Shown here one piece after another: positions 1-5,277 of a stretch of 5,885 nucleotides of DNA. This stretch comes from Halobacteriales archaeon (lineage in GTDB: Archaea > Thermoplasmatota > E2 > JACPAO01 > JAHFTW01). Position numbers and translations under genes: made by a program. The notes below the pieces were generated by a model that did not search any database, had not been told where the DNA came from, and worked only from the letters and a program-made list of their open reading frames with translations. Positions within the stretch are counted from its first letter, which is position 1. The number at the start of each line of letters is the position of its first letter. The DNA lies in NCBI GenBank assembly GCA_020201445.1, contig JAIVGU010000042.1:1-5885 (forward strand), written 5' to 3'.

Positions 1-1590
1 GTCCAAGCCAGTCCCACTCAAGCCACGTTCAAGGCAGCTTCTGCGGGATGGATGTCCGATGCTTCCGGACTGGAAGGGCATTTTGTCATGCTCTACAACC
101 GCCTGGATGCGTCAAAAGATGCTTCCCTCACAGATTCGGCGTTCCAAATCAAGGCTCGGCACGTGCGTCTCGAACTTGACGTTGCAGACTACTTCGTTGA
201 ATCCGCTGCCGCTGCCGGCCCACTTGTGCCCTACGTGGATGGCTTGGATGGGCCTTTCTCTTACAAGTACACTGAAATCAGAGATTTCACGGGTGTGGTC
301 ATCAACGGCTCAGCGAGCAGGCAGGATCGCTTTGCCTATCTTTTCCCCGTCGGGGCAGGCATTTCCAACATCGAGGCGGGCTGCGCCGATGTGTGGCCTG
401 GCCCTTCCTCCACGCTCACTGTCCCTGAGCTTGGCTTCAATCCAAACACACGTCGGCCGGAAGCCTATGTGAACGGCAGTCACAATCCCTCGGCTGACAT
501 TTCGGATACCTTGGAAGTGGCCCCATGCGTGGGCAAGCCGCTGACGGTCTCCGGCTCATTCCTGGTGGTCCTTTGGCAGTGGGATGCTGGACTTCAGGCG
601 GAGGAAGGGCCGCTTGCGATTGCAACCGGACGCGGCACGGCGATGCAGCCCTTTGACGGGAATGGAGGTCGCCCCTATCTGGGCTCCGCCCGGGAAGCCT
701 ACCTGTACGTCGAGGATGGAGAGTTCACCATTGCTGGAAACGCTGAACGGCCGACCCGCATGTACCTCGACCAAGCGACCGTTCGGGGAGCCTCTCGACT
801 GACGCTCCAAGATGGGCAAGGGCAGGTCACCGGACTTCCCTCCATCGAAGGCAGCAACGTCGAGTTCACGGGTGCGCTGGACATTGGCCTGTTCCCCGGC
901 AACAATTTTGTCAGTGCCAACATTGGGGGAAGGCTGCAGGCCATCGACGTGGACGGCCACCGCGTCGAGTTGGCTACAGCTGTCCCTGCAACACCCCTTC
1001 CGAAGCAGTCCTCCAACCTTCCAATGTTCACCGTGACTGCTCTGGCGCTGGCCTTCGGGGGCGCGGGTCTGCTCCTGCGCAACCGCCACATCCACCTCCG
1101 CCGCGAGGACGGCGACGCGCTGCCGAGCACTGGCCGCGCCGCCCACTGCGCCACGGTCGCCAGGCGCAGCCTCGCCGAGGGCCGGATGCCGCGTGCGCTG
1201 CGCCACGCCACCCGGGCGGTCCGCCTGGAGCCTCTGGCGTCGTCGCACCGGGTGCTGCGCTGCATCATCCTGCAGGAGTGCGCGCGCCAGACGGGGCGGC
1301 AGGCCTTCCAGCGCGAGGCGGAGCGGGAGGAGGCGAAGCTCAACCGGGACCTGGGCGACCCCCTGGCGCGCGCGCGCGTCTACTCCGAGGCGACGGACCT
1401 GCTGTGCGCCATCGGCCGCCGCGAGCAGGCCCTCCAGGTGCTGCGCCAGGCCGCGGAGGAGGACATCGGGGTCGTCGTGCAGCGCCTCCTGCAGGGCGGC
1501 TACAAGCTCCTGTGGGACGAGCCGTGGGTGCGGTCGCTGCGCGGCGCAGGCCAGCCCGCGTCGGCCTTCGTCGACCCGGCGTTCTCGTAA
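1..1590 (+). CDS. Surface protein: ectodomain, one TM helix, cytosolic TPR-like tail (5' partial)
   Basis: The frame is open from base 1 with no stop before the first ATG at 52, so the true start and any signal peptide probably lie outside the window. Residues are counted from the ATG at 52 (512 aa to TAA at 1588-1590). Residues 1 to about 320 are rich in predicted beta strands and in Gly, Ser, Thr and Asn. They contain two NGS sequons (N85, N141) and two Cys (C111, C159) that could pair. Residues about 324-343 form a hydrophobic helix followed by RNRHIHLRR, which places the C-terminus in the cytosol. Residues about 362-395 and 443-470 look like TPR helix pairs (for example ARRSLAEGRMPRALRHATRA), and LLWDEPWVRSLRG near the end resembles the closing segment of TPR arrays. 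I do not recognise the ectodomain family. A role in linking the cell surface to a cytosolic partner is inference. Codon use changes sharply at the membrane helix. The next gene is convergent, with 13 bp between the stops. Confidence 0.8.
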   Translation, partial: VQASPTQATFKAASAGWMSDASGLEGHFVMLYNRLDASKDASLTDSAFQIKARHVRLELDVADYFVESAAAAGPLVPYVDGLDGPFSYKYTEIRDFTGVVINGSASRQDRFAYLFPVGAGISNIEAGCADVWPGPSSTLTVPELGFNPNTRRPEAYVNGSHNPSADISDTLEVAPCVGKPLTVSGSFLVVLWQWDAGLQAEEGPLAIATGRGTAMQPFDGNGGRPYLGSAREAYLYVEDGEFTIAGNAERPTRMYLDQATVRGASRLTLQDGQGQVTGLPSIEGSNVEFTGALDIGLFPGNNFVSANIGGRLQAIDVDGHRVELATAVPATPLPKQSSNLPMFTVTALALAFGGAGLLLRNRHIHLRREDGDALPSTGRAAHCATVARRSLAEGRMPRALRHATRAVRLEPLASSHRVLRCIILQECARQTGRQAFQREAEREEAKLNRDLGDPLARARVYSEATDLLCAIGRREQALQVLRQAAEEDIGVVVQRLLQGGYKLLWDEPWVRSLRGAGQPASAFVDPAFS

Positions 1591-1603
1591 CCCAGCAAGC
1601 ACT

Positions 1604-1951
1604 TCAGCGTGTGGCGGCCGCGGCCACCGGGACGAGGTGGACCCGGACGTCGTCCCCTTCCGCCGCGAGCTGGGTCACCGCGTAGGGGCTGCGCCGGTCG
1701 CGGCCGAGCACCGCCTGCAGCTTGAGGGCGGTGAGGCAGAGGTGGATCGAGAGGTCGCAGCCGCGGTCGCACACGTGGGCAGCGCGCGCCACGACCCCGT
1801 CGCGGGACTCCTCGAGGCGCAGGCCGACGAGGGCGTCGTCGGGCATCTCCTGGGCCACCACCTGCAGGAACAGGCGTGAAAGGCCCATGCGGCGGGCGGC
1901 GCGCAGGGCGGCCTCGGCGACGCCGTGGCTGGCGCCACGCTCCTCGGTCAT
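1604..1951 (-). CDS. Hypothetical 115-aa Cys-containing protein coupled to the MEDS sensor gene
   Basis: The start ATG (1951-1949) overlaps the TGA of the upstream MEDS gene as ATGA, so the two are almost certainly co-transcribed and translationally coupled. This overlap is the reason for choosing this start over longer in-frame options, whose extra residues are an Arg/Pro-rich shadow of the MEDS gene. The product is 115 aa with no membrane segment or signal peptide. Residues about 10-35 are helical. Residues 40-110 alternate likely beta strands (ALVGLRLEES, GVVARAAHV, DVRVHLVPV) with one helix (LSIHLCLTALKLQAVLG). Three Cys (C61, C65, C72) and H70 lie in a short stretch, spaced C-x3-C-x6-C, which could bind metal or respond to redox but matches no motif I know. 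I recognise no family. The tight coupling suggests it acts with the MEDS protein, as partner or output. The stop lies 13 bp from the convergent gene's stop. Confidence 0.72.
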   Translation of the reverse strand: MTEERGASHGVAEAALRAARRMGLSRLFLQVVAQEMPDDALVGLRLEESRDGVVARAAHVCDRGCDLSIHLCLTALKLQAVLGRDRRSPYAVTQLAAEGDDVRVHLVPVAAAATR

Positions 1952-2913
1952 GGGGCCCCGTGGTCCCTGGGCGCGCGGTAGCTGCTTCCCGCCTGCGCGG
2001 CCACCAGGGCGCCGAAGGCGGGGGCGAGGTCGTGCAGGGCGAGCAGGTGGTGCAGCGGCGCCGGCAGCCCCGCCGTGCCGGGGCCGAGGAAGGTGCGCAC
2101 GGTGTCCGCCTCGGGGCCGTACGTCTCCCGGAACGCGGCGTCGACGGCGGCGGCGAAGCGCGCCTCGTCCTCGGTGGGCAGCAGGCGGCCGTGGCTGGCG
2201 GCGATGGTGCGCACCTTGGGGAACTGCAGGGCGTCGAAGGCGTCGACCTGGTAGGCGCAGAAGAGGCGGAAGCCCTGCGCGGCGAGCAGGTCGTTCCACA
2301 GCCCTTCCAGCGCGATGGCCGCCGGGCCCTGGGCGCGCTTCCACAGCAGGTCCACCATCTCGCCCCAGGCGCGCACCTCCCCGGCGGGGCTGGACGCCTT
2401 GAGGTCGGAGACGATGGGAGCGACGACGTTGGTGAAGAGGTTGGGCTGGGGGCGGCCGCCGACCATGAAGAGGCGCAGCGTGCCGTCGGCGTCGAGGAGC
2501 CGCAACTGCCCCGTCGCCTCGAGGGCCGCGGAGTCCAGCCCGGCGCCGCGCAGCCAGGCGCGCACCGGCTCGCGCACGCTGTCGCGGACCACGAGGAGGA
2601 CGCCCTCGCCGTTGCGCAGACCAGCCTCGGCCCAGGCGCCGATGGCGTCGCCGAGGGCGGCCTCGTCGCGGTACAGCAGGACGCCGTGCGGGTGCTCGGC
2701 GGCGGCCTGCGCCGGGCCGTGCGGCTGGAGAAGGGCCCCCCGCGCGGCGCCGTGCGCGCGGTGCCCTGGGTCCCCCTGCGGGACGCGCTGGGGGCGGCGG
2801 GACATCATCGCCGGGAAAGAGGCGTCTTCCCTCTTGAGGGTGATGGATGCTGCAACCCCGTCCCTGGAGGCTTCGCCGCTCAGCCCGCCCGTCGTCTCGT
2901 CACGCTTCGGCAC
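1948..2913 (-). CDS. MEDS-domain sensor protein
   Basis: Residues about 74-248 match the MEDS domain (methanogen/methylotroph, DcmR sensory domain). It opens with EHPHGVLLYRDE and a helix ending AGLRNGEGVLLVV. The typical second half follows: RAWGEMVDLLWKR, ALEGLWNDLL and FRLFCAYQVDAF. MEDS is a cytosolic sensory domain proposed to bind small organic ligands, found in DcmR and in archaeal sensor proteins. Residues 249-321 form a helical extension (EDEARFAAAVDAAFRETYG onward) with no kinase, HTH or receiver motif, so output must come from elsewhere, perhaps the coupled 115-aa protein. Residues 1-73 are low-complexity and rich in Arg, Pro and His, with no HTH like the one in DcmR. The start is uncertain: GTG at 2913 gives 321 aa, while the ATG pair at 2808/2805 gives 286/285 aa and keeps the whole domain. 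Neither has a clear Shine-Dalgarno. A TATA-like element at 2958-2965 would give a leader of roughly 20 nt for the GTG start. The domain call is firm; ligand and output are unknown. Confidence 0.88.
   Translation of the reverse strand: MPKRDETTGGLSGEASRDGVAASITLKREDASFPAMMSRRPQRVPQGDPGHRAHGAARGALLQPHGPAQAAAEHPHGVLLYRDEAALGDAIGAWAEAGLRNGEGVLLVVRDSVREPVRAWLRGAGLDSAALEATGQLRLLDADGTLRLFMVGGRPQPNLFTNVVAPIVSDLKASSPAGEVRAWGEMVDLLWKRAQGPAAIALEGLWNDLLAAQGFRLFCAYQVDAFDALQFPKVRTIAASHGRLLPTEDEARFAAAVDAAFRETYGPEADTVRTFLGPGTAGLPAPLHHLLALHDLAPAFGALVAAQAGSSYRAPRDHGAP
2817..2840. promoter_or_regulatory. Overlapping inverted repeats near the alternative MEDS start
   Basis: AAGAGG (2817-2822) pairs with CCTCTT (2830-2835) across 7 nt, and CCCTC (2829-2833) pairs with GAGGG (2836-2840) across 2 nt. 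The two share bases, so they could not form together. They lie 9-32 bp upstream of the ATG pair at 2808/2805 of the MEDS gene, and inside its coding region if GTG at 2913 is the start. They could be an operator or an mRNA hairpin, or chance in GC-rich DNA; the sequence does not settle this. Confidence 0.25.
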
Positions 2914-2956
2914 GGAAAGTCGTCATCATCGCGGCGTCCCGTCCACGCCGCCTGGG

Positions 2957-2966
2957 CCTTTAATGG
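2957..2966. promoter_or_regulatory. TATA-like element in the divergent intergenic region
   Basis: CCTTTAATGG is the only AT-rich stretch in the 72 bp between the divergent starts at 2913 (minus) and 2986 (plus). Its centre lies about 25 bp before the plus-strand GTG at 2986. In archaea a TATA box is typically centred about 26 bp before the transcription start, so the plus-strand gene would be leaderless or nearly so, which fits its lack of a Shine-Dalgarno. Read on the minus strand (CCATTAAAGG) it would start transcription near 2935, about 20 nt before the MEDS GTG. One element may serve both directions. I see no clear BRE purine tract, so this is a plausible but unproven promoter. Confidence 0.45.
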
Positions 2967-2985
2967 GTGGGGGCGCTCGCGGCGC

Positions 2986-3603
2986 GTGGCGGAAGCGGCG
3001 GAGGGGGAAGCGCGGCACCTGGAGGCCGCCCTCGAGGTCGTCGGCCTGGCGGTCGCGCCGGGGGAGGACCCGGTGCGGGCGTGGGCGCGGCTGCCGGCGG
3101 GGACGCGGGCGGCCTACGTGCGGTTCCCGCGCCGCGGCGACCTGCCCCTAGCGGCGGTGCAGCGCCTGGCCCGGCGCGGCGCCGTCATCGTGGACGCCGC
3201 CCCGCGCGACGCCGACGACGTCCTCGACCTGGCGGTGGCGGGCGCGGCGGGCGTGGTGGCGTGGCTTGCCGACGGCGGCGACGCCGTGGCGATGGCGGAC
3301 GCGATGGGGGACGGCTTCCTGCTCGGCTGCACGGCCCGCGACCTGGATGCGGCGGCGGCCCTGGCACGCGAGCACGGCTTGCCGCTGCTGGTGGCCAACG
3401 CGGAGCCGCCCGCGGGCCTGCACGGCTACCAGGCCGACCTCGGTGCGCAGCCGGTGCTCCTGCGCCGCTTCGGCGACTGGCCCGACCTGCACCCCGGGGA
3501 GACAAGCGATGGGGGAGACGCAGCCGGCACGGAGGAAGGGGCCGCTGCGGAACCCGCGGGGGAGCCGGCGGAAGAGGCGGAGCAGGACGGGGTGCGCCGC
3601 TAG
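2986..3603 (+). CDS. Unrecognised alpha/beta protein, possibly a partial TIM-barrel fold
   Basis: The product is 205 aa. GTG at 2986 is chosen because it lies about 25 bp after a TATA-like element and just before the first ordered helix; upstream in-frame sequence is a shadow of the divergent MEDS gene. Residues from about 40 to 145 alternate strands and helices at least five times: AAYVRFP / LAAVQRLARR / GAVIVDAA / DADDVLDLAVAGA / GVVAWLA / DAVAMADAMG / GFLLGCT / DLDAAAALAREHG / LPLLVANA. This regular beta-alpha order resembles part of a (beta/alpha)8 barrel of the HisA/HisF-related type, but I see no phosphate-binding or catalytic motif and cannot assign a family. The last 35 or so residues are an acidic, Glu/Ala/Gly-rich tail, probably disordered, with lower GC at third positions than the body. 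The stop (TAG, 3601-3603) shares one base with the start of the DUF2240 gene, so the two are coupled. Function unknown; cytosolic by lack of any hydrophobic segment. Confidence 0.7.
   Translation: MAEAAEGEARHLEAALEVVGLAVAPGEDPVRAWARLPAGTRAAYVRFPRRGDLPLAAVQRLARRGAVIVDAAPRDADDVLDLAVAGAAGVVAWLADGGDAVAMADAMGDGFLLGCTARDLDAAAALAREHGLPLLVANAEPPAGLHGYQADLGAQPVLLRRFGDWPDLHPGETSDGGDAAGTEEGAAAEPAGEPAEEAEQDGVRR
3496..3511 (+). promoter_or_regulatory. Shine-Dalgarno-like site before an alternative-frame ATG
   Basis: GGGGAGA (3496-3502) stands 7 nt before an ATG at 3509-3511, the best-formed ribosome binding site I found in the window. The ATG is not in frame with the alpha/beta gene around it or with the DUF2240 gene. 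Its frame opens with an Arg/Lys-rich stretch (MGETQPARRKGPLRNP...). It may be chance in purine-rich DNA, a small overlapping gene, or the sign of a frame error near the gene junction. Confidence 0.3.
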
Positions 3604-4100
3604 TGGGCGACGTCGAGGCGGCGCTGGCCTTCGTCGCCACCCGGCAGGCCCGCCGCGCGCTGCGGCCGCAGGAGTGGGTGCACGTCCTGAGCTTCGACCT
3701 GGGCTGGATGGCGCCGGCGCAGGCCAGGAGGATGGTCGAGCTTGCCCAGGCCGCTGGATTGCTGGCCCCCGAGGGCGACGCGCTCCGGTTCACGCTCGAC
3801 CCAGCGTCCGTGCAGGTGCCGACGCTGTTCCGCCCGCGCCCCGACGCCGAGCCCGAGGCGGCAGCCCCGACGGGGCCTCCTGACAGCTTCGTGGTCTGGC
3901 TCGACGCCTACGTCCGGCAGGCGGGCTGCGACCGCGCCGAGGCGCTCCGCCGGGTCGCGCAGCGCCAGGAGGAGATGCATGGCCTGCTCACGGCGGACGT
4001 GGCCCTGCTCTGGCTCGCCGCGGAGGCGGGCCTCGACGTCCGCACCGCCGCGGCGCGCCTCATCGGCCCAGCAGCAGCGGCAGCAGCAGCGCCCCCGTGA
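3603..4100 (+). CDS. DUF2240 family protein
   Basis: The product is 165 aa, close to the usual size of this archaeal family, whose function is unknown. The family pattern is visible. An N-terminal helical segment is followed by LRPQEWVHVLSFDLGWMAPAQARRM (residues 20-44, given here as family landmarks), then VELAQAAGLLAPEGDALRF (45-63), which looks like a winged-helix-like unit. LDPASVQVPTLFRP (65-78) is the conserved linker. The C-terminal half (95-155) is helical, with DSFVVWLDAYV and EALRRVAQRQEEM. The GTG start at 3603 is chosen because it overlaps the previous stop as TAGTG and leaves the family's N-terminus complete. No signal peptide or membrane helix is seen. The final residues form a poly-Ala run from a GCA/GCG repeat that is also the end of the convergent TctA gene, with a 41-bp tail overlap. 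A role in nucleic-acid binding would be a guess from the helical fold. Confidence 0.82.
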   Translation: MGDVEAALAFVATRQARRALRPQEWVHVLSFDLGWMAPAQARRMVELAQAAGLLAPEGDALRFTLDPASVQVPTLFRPRPDAEPEAAAPTGPPDSFVVWLDAYVRQAGCDRAEALRRVAQRQEEMHGLLTADVALLWLAAEAGLDVRTAAARLIGPAAAAAAAPP

Positions 4101-5277
4101 GGTGGACCCGCCGCACGCCGGCCGTGATGGGCAGGAGCCCGGTCAGCGTCCCCGCGGCGAAGAGGAGGAGGCCGAGGGGGCCTGCGGCGAGGAGCGCCAG
4201 CACGGCCAGGAGCGCGAACGCTCCCCAGGCGACCGGCGCCTGCGGCAGGCGGGGCAGCCAGCGGGCCACCGGCGCGTCGACGGTGCGGGCCACAAGGTAG
4301 CCAGCCACCGCGGCGGCGAGCCATGCCGCAAGGACCTCCAGCAGGAGGGTCGGCGGCCGGCCGCTGCCCCACGGCTGCACGGCCACGGTCGAGGCGACGC
4401 CTATGGCGAGGCCGCTGCGCGCCTGCCCGTTCAGCCACAGCAGGGCGAGGGCGAAGACGGGCTGCGCGGCGCCCACCGCGGCGAGGCTGGCCACCGCTGC
4501 CCCGGCGTCGCGGGTGCGCGGCGTGGCCGACGCGACGATGGCGGGCGTCGCGCCGGGGATGAGGGCGGTCGCGCCGCTGGCCAGGACGCCTGCGACGGTC
4601 GCGCCCGTGGCCTGCCGCAGCCGCGCCGGCTCAAGCGTGCGAGGAGGCGCTTGGCGTGGCAGCGGCCGACCGCCGAGGGCCGACGCGAGGAGCCCCGCGC
4701 CCCCGAACAGCCCCGACAGCAGCGCGCCCAACGGCGAAGCCGGCACGGGCAGGGCGGCGGTGGCGTGCAGGCGGGCCATGGAGAGGCCCAGCAGCCCAGC
4801 CAACAGGAACGTGCAGAGGCCCCACGCCACCGCCCGCCAGCCCTTGCGCCGTTCGCCCCACGCGAGCCAGAGCGGCAGCGCGGCCAGCAGCCATGGCACG
4901 ACTCCGGGCATCGCCTGCGCGGCGCCGCCTGGCTGCGCCCAGAGCCACTTGAACGGCAGGAGCAGCAGCACCGCCAGCAGCGTCCCGGCCAGTGCCGCGG
5001 CAGTGGCGGTGCGCAGTGCCTCGCGGCCCCGCCCCTCCAGCAGCATCCGGTGCGCGGGCAGCACACCGAGGTGGCCGTCCTCCGCCGGGACGCCGAGGTA
5101 GGTGGAGGGCAGCGTCGCGACGAGCGCGTGGCTGCCGGCGAGGCTGGCCAACAGGACCGGGTCCAGGGTCCCGCAGGCCAGGAGCAGCGTCACCAGCGTG
5201 TTGGCGTGCAGGCCCGGCACGAGGCCCGTCCCGCAGCCCAGCAGAGCGCCGAGCAGCGCGGCCAGGAGCGGGGTCAC
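4060..5277 (-). CDS. Archaeal TctA-family polytopic membrane protein
   Basis: The product is 405 aa and very hydrophobic, with about 10-12 likely membrane helices. It matches the archaeal branch of the TctA (tripartite tricarboxylate transporter permease) family, about 400 aa, which is shorter than bacterial TctA. Motifs seen are GTGLVPGLHAN (16-26), STYLGVPAEDGHLGVLPAHR (58-77) followed by MLLEGRGREAL, the second-half echo GATALIPGATPAIVAS (235-250), and GLLPITAGVRRVHLTGALLL (380-399). The repeated PG-containing motif agrees with the internal duplication of this family. Transport of a carboxylate or similar anion is inferred from bacterial relatives; the archaeal substrate is unknown, and I see no TctB or TctC partner here. 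GTG at 5277 is chosen because it overlaps the stop of the OB-fold gene as GTGA, and because the longer frame upstream is a shadow of that gene. The C-terminus overlaps the convergent DUF2240 gene by 41 bp. Confidence 0.88.
   Translation of the reverse strand: MTPLLAALLGALLGCGTGLVPGLHANTLVTLLLACGTLDPVLLASLAGSHALVATLPSTYLGVPAEDGHLGVLPAHRMLLEGRGREALRTATAAALAGTLLAVLLLLPFKWLWAQPGGAAQAMPGVVPWLLAALPLWLAWGERRKGWRAVAWGLCTFLLAGLLGLSMARLHATAALPVPASPLGALLSGLFGGAGLLASALGGRPLPRQAPPRTLEPARLRQATGATVAGVLASGATALIPGATPAIVASATPRTRDAGAAVASLAAVGAAQPVFALALLWLNGQARSGLAIGVASTVAVQPWGSGRPPTLLLEVLAAWLAAAVAGYLVARTVDAPVARWLPRLPQAPVAWGAFALLAVLALLAAGPLGLLLFAAGTLTGLLPITAGVRRVHLTGALLLPLLLGR
4071..4092. repeat. GCA/GCG trinucleotide repeat in the convergent gene overlap
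   Basis: The tract reads GCA GCA GCG GCA GCA GCA GCG and then runs into CCCCCG. On the plus strand it encodes seven Ala at the end of the DUF2240 protein; on the minus strand it encodes LLLPLLL at the end of the TctA protein. Such repeats are prone to slippage in whole codons, which would alter both proteins without breaking either frame. Confidence 0.75.

Noticed and set aside
556..1602. Long minus-strand open frame (348 aa) opposite the surface protein gene
   Set aside because: It is antisense to a gene with clear TM and TPR-like features, its product is Arg/Gln/Ala-rich with no recognisable domain, and GC-rich DNA often leaves the antisense frame open.
1591..1603. Terminator between the convergent genes
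   Set aside because: Only 13 bp separate the stops, with no T-tract and no hairpin confined to the gap.
1193..2402. Several Arg/Ser/Ala-rich plus-strand frames
   Set aside because: Out-of-frame shadows of the TPR tail and antisense shadows of the MEDS pair, with low-complexity composition.
1876..2985. 370-codon plus-strand open frame running into the alpha/beta gene
   Set aside because: It is antisense to the MEDS gene, whose domain match is clear. The upstream part is Gly/Arg/Glu-rich shadow sequence; the real gene starts at GTG 2986.
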